Below, in pieces: positions 12,690 to 22,725 of a stretch of 64,000 bases of DNA. Location of the stretch: positions 5,532,501-5,596,500 of the forward strand of contig JAYKKT010000046.1 in assembly GCA_036023115.1 (NCBI GenBank), read 5' to 3'. The stretch comes from Brasenia schreberi. Lineage: Eukaryota; Streptophyta; Magnoliopsida; Nymphaeales; Cabombaceae. Numbering within the stretch: position 1 is the stretch's first letter; each line of letters opens with the position of its first letter. Position numbers and translations under genes: made by a program. Below the pieces are notes generated by a model. The model did not search any database. It saw only the letters and a list, made by a program, of their open reading frames with translations, and was not told where the DNA came from.

Positions 12690-13370
12690 GCGAATGCTTG
12701 GCAATTGCTGCATCATTCAATGCTTGCATGATAGCTTCCCTTCTACAAGTGCTATGGCTATGCATTTTTTTTCATTCATAGCAGAACCATCAGTGAAGAA
12801 CCTATTCATGGCGAACTTAGGTGGCCGTCTCACACGAAAATCTCGGAAGAAGGGGTTACTAACTATTGGCTGCCTTCTCTATTAATGCTAAGTTCAGATC
12901 CCATTCCTCTTTAAGAATTTTGTTCTTAGGGTAAAAGCCACCCTGCGCTCTAGCAAAGCAAGTGGACAATATTGTGGCACTAAGCTTAGCTGAATGTGCT
13001 CAAGGGCTTAGAGCCTAATAACTGAAAAACCAAGAAGTTTTGGATATGATCCAAGTGCATCCTAATATGCCACTTGGAATAATCCGTTTATGTGATAGCC
13101 GGGAGGACATAATACTTTAGCTTCTCATTCTTAGAGGAAGATTTGATATTAAATGGTCTCAAAGTGCACATGCTTAGATTTAGAATCCTGTGCAAGTTTA
13201 TATGTGAGTTGTTGAGTCTTCAGTTCCAGGTTTAGATGGGTTCTGACTAGAAATGTCCATGGATGATCAAGGAATCCCATACAGGAAGACCAATCCACCT
13301 ATCTCTTCTCTCAAGTTTGCTGTGTTTTAAACAACAATGGAGGGTTATCCTGTTGCTCACTTACACTCCA
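12690..13370. other. Intergenic DNA, possible LINE RNase H remnant
   Basis: The minus strand of about 12,700-12,830 can be read as MNRFFTDGSAMNEKK, which resembles the FTDGS start of a retroelement RNase H domain. The rest is decayed and no element borders are seen. Confidence 0.25.
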
Positions 13371-13421
13371 CAACAACAACAACTAAGCCTTTTCCCATAC
13401 TAGACGGGGTCGGCTAACTCA
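13371..13421 (-). mobile_element. Short 3' tail of an RTE-type LINE
   Basis: A CAA run followed by aactaagccttttcccatac and gacggggtcggct, essentially the same 3' terminal words as at 113-180. Only the extreme end is present, as expected of severe 5' truncation. Confidence 0.65.
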
Positions 13422-13720
13422 CACTCCACTACCTGAAGAAATTTTGATTCATGTAAACCACTGGGATATATCATGCAAATATATATCTTTTTTGAATTTC
13501 CCTCTTTCTCTTTTCATTACAAAAAGAAAAAGGGACTGTATGATGACATGAACAATGCACAAGGCTTTCTCTGAATGGAAGACTCTTTGGTAGTTACGCT
13601 AGCAATTATATCATGAAGAGCACAAGGGCATGTATGTGAAGCATGCTAGGGGACATTATTTGATAAAAGTAGATTGGTACTTTTCTACATTATTCACAAA
13701 CATAGTTTGCTTGTTTTCAG

Positions 13721-14095
13721 GTTACTTGCTCCATATATCGCATCTGGTATCCGCTGGGAAATATTTAAACTTTGGTTCAAGGGCTATAAAGTTATTGTTC
13801 TTGACATCCCATTGTTGTTCGAGACTAAGATGGATCGCTTGACAAAGCCAGTCGTTGTTGTCTGGGTTGATCCCAGTACACAACTTCAGAGGTTGATGAA
13901 GAGAGATGGGTCGTCAATGCAGATATTGTTATTGATAACTCTGGCTCATTGGAGGAAACAAAGGAACAAGTTTGTAATCTACTAACTCAAATCAGAAAGC
14001 CACAAAGTTGGAGAGAGTTTGCGCTCTCCAGAAATGTTCTATGCTGTCTCTCTTCTATAGTTATTGGAGTCATAGCGTACCTGGAAACCAAGTAA
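13721..14095 (+). pseudogene. Dephospho-CoA kinase fragment
   Basis: The frame after the acceptor-like ttgttttcag reads LLAPYIASGIRWEIFKLW, then VIVLDIPLLFETKMDRLTKP and VVVWVDPSTQLQRLMKRDG. This is the middle of plant dephospho-CoA kinase (CoaE), the last enzyme of coenzyme A synthesis. Directly after RDG, about 23 residues expected in the family (the EEDAR to lid-helix part) are missing, and the tail continues in another frame as ADIVIDNSGSL and ends ...IAYLETK at a stop (14093-14095). The P-loop half (GLTGGIASGKS) was not found upstream. The copy is therefore truncated, deleted internally and frameshifted. The acceptor-like boundary at its left end suggests a DNA-level fragment, not a retrocopy. 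Confidence 0.85.
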
Positions 14096-14338
14096 ATGGA
14101 GGTATTCTTTTAATAGTCTCTTGAACAGTTGGATCTTTTGTGGCGCTTCATTTGGAGATTCCACATTACTTGGAATCGTCTATAATTATTGCTTTGTAAG
14201 TATATCAATGCTCAAATTTGTGTCCGTTGCCCACAGGAACAAGTAGGGGATAGGGTCTTTTTTCCCATGGTGACGGGGTACTCTATATATATCATCGTTT
14301 ACTCTAATAATATTCTTGAAATTAAAAGCATTTTACAT

Positions 14339-14374
<36 letters not shown>

Positions 14375-14650
14375 AGATATCATCATGGAACATATTAGCT
14401 AATGGATTACAAACAGGCCAATACAAAATATCAACAAACAGTAAATATCTGTTTCTTTTCAGAGGAAACCCGATAGATTGGGTCTTGGCACAAAGGGCCA
14501 AATGACAAGAGACATCATTTCATCTTCTTTACTGAACAAGGCCAGGACTTCCATACCCCTAAAGAAACACAATTAAGTGATGAACACGTCAGGTCAATTA
14601 TGAAGCTTAACGTGACCTGATCTTGCATTTCACTAGGCCATTTCTGATAT

Positions 14651-17600
14651 TCATAAGTTATAATGCTTGTACTTCTGTTCATTGTTGAATTTCTTTGAGC
14701 TTTCAGCCAACCCCTTGGAAACGAGATATCTCAAGATTCCCACGCCTTCTTTCAATGCAGCATCAATCTACTCAGTTCAAATAACACAAGTCAGTCAGGA
14801 GTATAAAGTTGGATTTTGCGTATTCTTGGAAAAGCTTTACACAATTATTATAGGGAGAGATTATGCAAGTTTCAAGCATATCAGAGACTTTACTCAAAGC
14901 ATAAACTTTCGATGAGATGAAAGCAACTGTTCAGAAGCCGACCAGAAACCATAATATTAAATCAACAGCGAAGTTACTAAGAAACAATGGCTTCAAAATC
15001 GGGAACACCAAACAAAGTTACAATTAGAATGTTGAGAGTTGCTTGGCTTCCAAAGCGTGGCAAGATTTCTAGACACCAAACATTTTTAGAAAGTCTCATA
15101 ACAATAGTCTTGTAACCTTCTCATGATCTTCATCAAGTTCCTTTTTCAGCTTTTCACAACAGCTACACAATAATCTGTTCATGAAATGTTTGAGATTACC
15201 TATTTTAAACCCATCATTGAGCTGCCATTAGACCTTCATCAAGGTTACAAGACTTTCTAGTACACAGATAAGCATCATATGTCTACGTCACTGCTCTTAA
15301 TCACATGCTATGAAGCAAAAAATATCAGTTAACAGTTTGCCATGAAGAAAGACAATACAGCAAACAGCGTGCTAAATAAGAAAAGTAGCACATATCTCAA
15401 AAGCAACAGAATCTCAAATTGTACAATGCTCTCTTTTTATTTATGAATTCTCTTTTGCCTTCTTTTTATTCATTTCTCTCTATTATTTTCATCTATCACT
15501 CCCTTTCTTCTTCTACAACTGTCTTCTTTTTCTCAACTATCATCTTCTGCCTGTCAGGCATTTATTCTTCCCTGAGTAACTTACACACTTTGAGACTTAC
15601 AACTTACTATTTGTCCTGTTTTTGCGAATTAGGCACACTGTGCACCTCCAAATTATCAACATTGATTGCATTGTCGTAAAATTGATATGTTCACTGACGT
15701 GCAATTATCTCTCACATGCAATTCATATATGTTCAATGACATGAGGTCTGACAACTTTTACATTTGAATATAGACTTACACGTCCCCTAGCTGTTGCATT
15801 GAATTTTTGTAGCAAAAATGCCTTTGGGTCCATCTGACCTGGTGGGCTTCCAATACCTAGAGAGAGAGAGAGAGAGACAGAATTAAAAATAAAAAATTCA
15901 ATAAACAAAGAAACAAAATGAAATGGCCTACCGATTCTCAAGCGAGCAAATTCTCGATTTCCTCGAAAATGATATATAACACTTTTTAACCTAACACATC
16001 AGCGAAACATATTAATATATCCCACATAGGTCAGAGTCTCATGCTGAAAACTGTATTCATTTTGCAGCCAGCATCAAGAGTTTTTGCAAGCTCCGTTTGC
16101 CGCCATATATTTTGGCATAAGCCAAGAACAGATAACTCTCACTAAGGAACAAGTATAACTCCCAGTTGCAAATGCATATGCTTTCTAGCAGCATAAGAAG
16201 CAAACGCTAATCATATTGAATGGTTAGTGCATTTCATACCCATTGTGGCCTCCATGTCCTCCTTTTGGTTGCAACCGAAGCACTCCACATGGCAAGTCCA
16301 TGTCATCAAAAGTCTATGAAGAACAAATGAGTTTCAAATAAGCTTCTTCCAATTGAGCTCAATATGATGTTTCTTTGTGAGAACAAGCAACAACTCCAGA
16401 TCAACTGAAGAGCAAAAATATCTAAAAGAAGTCATTATCTATCTTCGTCATCAAATGCTACCCAAGCTGTGTAGACAATTGCTCTGATATTTGGGCATAA
16501 GGAGTAATAATGAATGCCTGTTAATAACTTACAAAAGACAAGATTCACAAACTGGTGACATCCATATACAATTGAGCCATGATATATGTGGAACTAGTTA
16601 TAACTTATAAGTAATCATGCATCTATTAGCTTTGAATGTTGACCCATGCACTATGGCAATGGGATCCAAGGATTGTCAATAGGAAACGAATAGCCATCAG
16701 ACAGGGTCATGAACCTGAATATGCCTAATTGATGTTATGGTTATTGCCAGTGAGGCTGAATCAGCCCTCTGCTCTTTATCGTTTTCGCTCATAATTAAAC
16801 AATAGTCTGTTTGGTATATAGAAGCTATATTAACCTTAGTTTAAAATTTCATTTCTGCTATCTAGTTTGGATGGACAGATTTTGATCACCTCCTGGTGGA
16901 TATAGGTCCGCATCCTCAATTTGGGCTGTTGATGATACAGTCAACATACATGGGCAACCTCATAGAACCACTCTAAACCATACAGACCACCAAGAGTAAA
17001 GGAATAAGATAGTTGGCATGCTAGGCCAACATAAATAAGAAGGTGGAACCATTGAAACAACTATATAAGACAGTTACCAATAGTTGGCATGCTAGGCCAA
17101 CATAAATCAAGTAATATCATCTTCATCTCAATACAGCAAAATGGATCATGAGAAATAAGAACATACTAAGAGTACACGGCTAAGAGGTAGCTTGTAGTAT
17201 GCTGCCAGCGGTCCACTCTGTAGTTGACAGAGCAAGAAAATGAGCATCAGTTTCTTTAAAAATACCCTTCAACAGAAGAAAACAGTTCCAAACTTCCAAC
17301 ATCTTATGGCTATGAAGTTTAATTCAACAAAAAAATTGTAAACGAAAATGTGAAATACAATAACAGAAAGTTTAGATTCATGGTAACAATTAGCAAAAGC
17401 TACTAACAGATTCACCACTTAAATTCATGTACGTCTGAGGCTTTGCCAGAAATACTGGTGTATTCTCCACGAGACCTGCTCAGAAAAGGAGGGGTTAAAG
17501 TCTACTCCAATAATACCAGAAAACATTCACCCAAGCTACTACAGGAATGCACTGGTCAAGAGAAAACAAGACAAATTTCTTTTTGAGAACAACAAACCTT

Positions 17601-17956
17601 TTCCAAACAAGGCCTTACAGTGAACAGTATCAATAGGAATTCCCTCCGATTCAGCAAAGGCATCAATCATCTCGAAACCCACCTACACTTAATACACAAC
17701 CCTCATAAAAAAACTCCAACTAAATACAAGCAAAATTCAGATTGCAAAGCTTACAACGAGTTGTACCAACTAAATAACAGGTTTAGGGCAAAAAATTAAC
17801 TTCAAAGAGGAAAAAAAGGCTTACATTGTGCCTGGTGCCTTGGTATTTCTCTCCCGGGTTTCCCAAACCAACGAATAGCCACGGCCTTGGCCCTTTGATA
17901 AAGGGACCATCCGCGACGGCAGTGCAAAACCATCGACGTGAAGCCCGTCCAAACAT
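14651..17956 (-). CDS. Peptidyl-tRNA hydrolase, probably mitochondrial
   Basis: Pth-type hydrolase that frees tRNA from peptidyl-tRNA dropped by ribosomes; 220 aa. Eight exons in order: 17956-17825, 17682-17598, 17475-17408, 17217-17167, 16313-16240, 15990-15932, 15856-15780, 14767-14651; all have GT-AG ends and phases that join. The N-terminus ([16 protein letters not shown]) is Arg/Ser-rich without acidic residues at first, like a mitochondrial presequence. Family landmarks are [15 protein letters not shown] (catalytic Asn and His), [22 protein letters not shown] (catalytic Asp region), KGGHGGHNG, and [19 protein letters not shown]. The last exon ends [13 protein letters not shown] possible non-coding first exon ends near 18487, where ttccg|gtatgt reads as a donor. 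Length matches the short plant Pth class. Function follows from family similarity. Confidence 0.93.
17012..17107. repeat. Two direct copies of a 28-bp word
   Basis: The word atagttggcatgctaggcca plus acataaat occurs at about 17012-17039 and 17080-17107 inside the fourth intron of the Pth gene, between exons 17217-17167 and 16313-16240. Its core is a near-palindrome (TTGGC...GCCAA). Confidence 0.8.
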
Positions 17957-17999
17957 CCCTCCGGTCTAGTAGCTAATGATCAAGCATACGAATCACCAC

Positions 18000-19039
18000 T
18001 AAGCATCCTAAAAAAAATAACCAGGAAAATGAATCCTCCCTCGATTCCGTGACATGAATAGAGAAAATCCACTCTAGAAAAGCGTTAGTAGGACCATGAG
18101 CTACTGTTTGTCATCGGTATAGATCGTTCTTCTCTCCCGATTTTTCATGTATAAATTACCACCACCTAAACCCTAGAGCGCGAAGAAAGATTCAAATTTG
18201 ATTACTACCATCAGTTCCAAGTATTTCGAGCTAGAAAAGAAGAATATATTTCGTTTCATCTTCAACTAAGCAAGTAAACGAAGAATATGTCTCAAGCGAT
18301 AAAGAATGCAGGCAAGTTGCAAAGCATACAAAGGGCACTCCACCTCAAAGTTCATCAAACCACCTATCTTACTCAGAGAGAAAATAATGCAAAAGACAAG
18401 GGGTAAAATCATTTGAAAATGGCATGAACACAGCCACAAAGAAACCGAAGGAAAACAGAAACTATCACTTGAAGGAAGTTACATACCGGAAGCGTGCATA
18501 GAATCGCTAGATGGTCAAATCACAACTCTTACTCTTTTGGGTCACAAGTTCATAGAGGGCTTCGAAGGAGAAACACAAGTCTACCGAAGCAATATATACC
18601 CTTCTGTGCGTTTACCTTATGGACCTTTTAGTGAGACGCTATGTGCCCACTAACCCCGACCCGATGTACCTGAGCCATGTCCAGTTTGGAACCGGCCTGG
18701 CGGTTACCTTATGGACCTTTTTGTCGGGTCATTTTCTGTGGCTCGAGACAAACCGAGTGTTGAAAACTCCGACCCAAACCTGGATTTTCTTGTCGAGCTG
18801 TTGGATTGGTTCCAAATTACCACCCCAAATCCAATATTCAGATCATACCAATAATAAGATAATTAACGTGGTTCGAATGTTTGGACAGGTAGACTGACCG
18901 AGTTTTTATCGTAAAATACAAGAAAGTAAACAAAGAATAATCTCTTTAGTGGGTTTACAAGGGGATGCCGAAGCCTAATACATTCACCTCGGTCGAACTC
19001 TTCACCTGCTTCAAGGGTGTCAAAGCGTGTTGCCAATTG
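18000..19039. other. Intergenic DNA upstream of the Pth gene
   Basis: The first 500 bp probably hold the Pth leader and promoter. At 18.61 and 18.70 kb the phrase ttaccttatggacctttt is repeated directly. No protein-coding similarity is seen. Confidence 0.5.
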
Positions 19040-19300
19040 AGCTAAGAAATTTTAACTCAATATAAACTAGGTCGTTCTTTACTTTTTCTTTCCAACACTT
19101 TTGTGTTCGTCTTTCTAAATGTTCAAACCATCCTAGATGATTTTTTCTTTTTTATCCTCTATTGGTGCTATTCTCGATTTGTTTTTAATAACCTCATCTT
19201 TATAGTTCTAATTTCCTATTAGTTTTTTTCTTTATACTCATCCACTAATACAATGTCATATGCAAATAACATACAATAAGGTACTTTATCTTTAACATGT
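19040..19300 (-). mobile_element. RTE-type LINE fragment with RT active-site remnant
   Basis: Minus-strand translation of about 19,290-19,245 gives PYCMLFAYDIVLVDE, the FADD active-site block of RTE reverse transcriptase with the first Asp changed to Tyr. Further along (about 19,140-19,060) are the words found in the 3' part of the 40.5-kb copy (cttccttacacgtt-like and ggtcgttctttac). The intervening part of the enzyme is missing, so this is an internally deleted, inactive copy. Confidence 0.65.
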
Positions 19301-19437
19301 CTTGCTAAAGCACGGATTCCATCAAAACTCCAAAGTTAAGTGTGCGGATTCCATCAAAACTCCAAAGTTAAGTGTGCTATCACAAGAGTAGTACGAGATG
19401 ATTGACTTCTTGAGAAGTCATCCTGTTGCACTCCTTT
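19300..19437 (+). pseudogene. 5S rRNA-derived pseudogene with internal duplication
   Basis: The sequence follows plant 5S rRNA from about position 15 to its 3' end: tgctaaagcac, ggattccatcaaaactcc, aaagttaagtgtgct (box A region), gagtagtacgagatg (IE region), ttgacttcttgagaagtc (degraded box C), ctgttgcactcc. A 32-bp unit (19313-19344) is repeated perfectly at 19345-19376, doubling the region that ends with box A. The 5' end of 5S RNA is absent. It could be a dispersed 5S pseudogene, a 5S-derived SINE, or a relic of a Cassandra-type element, which carries 5S-like sequence in its LTRs; no LTR boundary was identified. Confidence 0.75.
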
Positions 19438-19440
19438 AAA

Positions 19441-20330
19441 AACTTCATTCATAGAAGAATCACCCTTGCATTGGTCTCAAACTCGGCTTGTGGCAAGTAA
19501 TATAAAACTTTATGGAATTTATATACCATAGATTATAACACTATAGAAAACAATTAATTAAAAAAGTGTTGAAAGGAACCGCACCCCCACTTTTATTTTG
19601 GGTAGGACGAAATTGTCCACAAAATACTTTTATTTCTTATACACAAAAGTTGACTCAAGAATTTCTCGGATTTCAAGTGACGCCCTCACGTCACTTTAAA
19701 GTGAGTCCGCCACTGTGAGAGACAATCACCCAAAATCTTACTATGGTAAGAGAATCCTTGGTTTCCGTAATCAAATGAGATACAAGTCTAATGCTTTTCC
19801 TTTGTTGTTGAAGTCAGGTTGGTCCTGACCCTAATAAGGTCCGGGTTCTTCTCAACCCGAGCCAACCCTTTCGGGTCAGATCATGATGAGCTGGAAGGCA
19901 AAAGTTTGCTTCAAAGAGCCTCCTTGGCTAATGAAATTAAAAGCGCTGAGCCGCCTCAACATTGGCGTGGACTCAATTCTGAATCGAATAACTATGGGGC
20001 CAATCCAGATGATCCAAACTATGTGTATGTATTTCTCAAGTAAGAAACTTCAAGATATTTGGGTTGGATTTCTGGAATTAATTCGTCTCACTGGCTTTTA
20101 ACCATTGATCTGGTTTCCGCCAAATGTTGGATATAGATTTGGATCTTGTGAGACCTTAAGTGTAAATTTGCTATGTTTATTTAGTCTTGCTAACTATTTG
20201 TTATTTGCTCAACTGTTCGTAGAGTTGTAGATGAGCCAAGCGAAACCGAAGAGCGGTTCATGGCTTTCGTAGACTCAAAGAGTTGTTCAGGTTGGCTTGT
20301 TAGCTCGTTTGAGCCAAGTCGAACATGAAC
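19441..20330. other. Intergenic DNA, no gene seen
   Basis: Between the 5S-derived sequence and the subtilase fragment no frame shows similarity to a known family. Confidence 0.5.
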
Positions 20331-22066
20331 CAAGGACTCGACCCCGTTCCGGCAAGGTGGAAGGGAGTCTGTGAGGAAGCGAAGGATTTCACGAGGACGA
20401 CATGCAACCGGAAACTTGTTGGCGCAAGGATGTTCCCGGCGGGTTATCAGGTAGAAAACCGCGACATGGGGAACGATTCGGAGGCTGTCTCGCCTCGAAA
20501 TGTAGTCGGTCATGGGATGCACACGTCATCAACAGCCGGCGGTAGACGAGTTCGGCGGGCGTCACTTCTGGGACTTGCTGGAGGTGTCGCAGTTTACAAG
20601 ATATGCTGGAGCCAGGCCCGGTGCCACCAGTCGGACATCCTCGCAGCCTTCGATCGGGCGGTATCTGATGGCGTAGACGTCATCTCCATCTCAGTCGGAG
20701 GGACCTATGCGACGCCGTTCGACATGGATCCGATTGCGATCGGCGCTTTCGCCGCCACTTCCGCCGGAATATTTGTTGCGGCTTCCGCCGGAAATGACGG
20801 CCCGAGCTCGATGAGCGTTGACAACGTGGCGCCGTGGATAACGACGGTCGGCGCTGGGACAATAGATTGCAACTTCCCCGCAGACGTCGTACTTGGAGAC
20901 GGCCGGCGTGTTCGCGGGAGAGTCTCTCTACCGGGGGACCGGAATGGACGGAAACCGGCCACTGCCGCTCGTCATGGCGAAGGACGTGGTGGCGTCCGGG
21001 AAGCAATTCATGCCCCCCCTATGCATGGAAGAATCGCTGGATCTGGCAGCAGTCGCGGGGAAAATTGTCATTTGCCAACGTGGTGGCATCGAACGGGTCG
21101 TGAAATCGGAGTTCGTACGGAACTCCGGGGGTGCGGGAGTGATCATCGCCAACGGGGACTACGACGGCGAAGAGGAGCCCATCCCGGACCCGCACTTGCT
21201 TCCGGCGGTCTCCATTGGATCGGCTGAATCAATGGAGATCCAACACTACGTCATGACCCACCCAAATGTCGGCGCCAGGCTCGTTTTCCACGCAACCCAC
21301 TTAGGCACCGGGCCAGCACCCATGGTCGCATCCTTCTCGGCCCGAGGCCCCGTGCCTGGTGTGCGCCCGATGTCCTAAAACCCGACCTAATTGCACCCGG
21401 CGTCAGCATCCTGGCAGCCTGGCCTAATGCCATTGCCCCAACGGGGCTCATGTCGGATACCCGTCGAACCGAGTTCAATATCCACTCGGGCACATCCATG
21501 TCCTGCCCGCATGTGGCTGGAATTGCAGCCTTGCTCAAAGCTGCCCATCCCGATTGGTCTCCGGTCCGCCATGATGACAAGGCATACACAACGGACCATG
21601 CTGGGCTGCCCATCGTCAATGCCAACTCGCAAAAGCCGGCAACGGTCCTTGACATGGGTTCTGGGCATGTGGACCCCGAGCGGGCCATGAAGCCGAGCCT
21701 GGTGTACGACATAACAGCCGGGGACTGCGTCCAGTTCCTATGTGACTCGAACTACACCGACAAGGAGATCAAGTTAATTACGAAGAACAGTGTGGGGTGT
21801 TCAGGGAAGAAGAGAGGCCGGCCCGCGGATCTGAACTATCCAGCATTGCAATCGGGTTCGATCAGTGTCCAAAAGCAAACGGATCATTGGAAGCGGTGGA
21901 GGTGGTGCGCACCTTGACCAATGTGGGTGAGGTGGGCTCGAGGTATACGGCGCAAGTGAGTGCACTCAACTACACCAACGTGGGGGTCGAGCCGCCAGAG
22001 TTGGTATGCGGGCAAGGCAGGAAAGAGAGGAGTTTCAGTGTGAAGGTGGAGGCTCGGAGTGTGTAG
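20331..22066 (+). pseudogene. Subtilisin-like protease (SBT) pseudogene
   Basis: GC-rich, intronless relic of a plant secreted subtilase (S8A). It opens at GLDPVPARWKGVCE, so signal peptide, prodomain and the catalytic Asp block are gone. The catalytic His lies in VGHGMHTSSTAGG (Thr to Met change), the oxyanion Asn in AASAGNDGPSS, and the Ser in SGTSMSCPHVAGIAALLK. The reading frame changes at least three times: near 20,905 (before FAGESLYRGTG), near 21,345 (after SFSARGP), and near 21,850 (in the C-terminal Fn3-like domain, EVVRTLTNVGEVGSRY). After HPDWSP the usual AAIRSALMTTA segment is deleted and AYTTDHAGLP follows. No intact protease can be made. Confidence 0.92.
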
Positions 22067-22330
22067 TTTACGCAGGGGACCTACAGATACGAATGGGGCT
22101 TCGTCCGATGGACGGGTGGGAAGCATGTGGTGAAGAGTCCCATCCTCGTCACATGGACACAGAAATGTTGCTGACACATGATATGTGTCACGTCGTGTAT
22201 GAGGAGACAGGTTCAGGTGTGATTGGAGACTTTCATAGAACCAACGTTAAGAGCATTGATGCATGCTTGTTTCCTTGGTACATTAATGAATATTAAAGAG
22301 TCCCTTTCTTGTAACACTACGTATTACAGG

Positions 22331-22524
22331 TTAGAGAAAAGCTGCAGACGATAACGTACATATACCATAGCAAGAAATCAACTCTCTAGCAACTGAGAGT
22401 GGATTGCAGTGACATGCCAAAGCAAGTTTCCGGAGTGTTTCGCCATTAACCGCTGTCCATCTCTTTAGATGGATGTCCACTGCAGTATCACTTATTTGTA
22501 AAAGACTAAGATGGCTAGCATGAT
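22331..22524 (-). other. Exon-like open frame of unknown identity
   Basis: A minus-strand frame follows an acceptor-like tcttgcttgcag and reads HASHLSLLQISDTAVDIHLK, then RWTAVNGETLRKLALACHCN, ending at TAA (22333-22331). Its composition looks protein-like, but I do not recognise it and no upstream exon was found. It lies 200 bp past the stop of the acylpyruvase gene on the same strand, so it may also be that gene's 3' UTR. Confidence 0.25.
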
Positions 22525-22725
22525 CTGCAAGCAAGAAACTTCATAATCCAATTTCTTTGCCATAAATGAAATCGCATGAATTGAATAGTTCATCCAGTTG
22601 ATAGTTCTCTAAATTACTCGGTTTCATGCGGAACGTCCCTCTGAAAATATAAAAGAAAAAAAAAACAAAAGCCTGGTGTGCATGCACCCACACACACATA
22701 CATGAACGAGAGAGAGTCAAGGATC

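Noticed and set aside
19300..19440. A functional 5S rRNA gene
   Set aside because: The 5' end is missing, a 32-bp unit is duplicated inside and box C is degraded.
19300..19440. A definite Cassandra retrotransposon
   Set aside because: No LTR ends, primer-binding site or second LTR could be identified.
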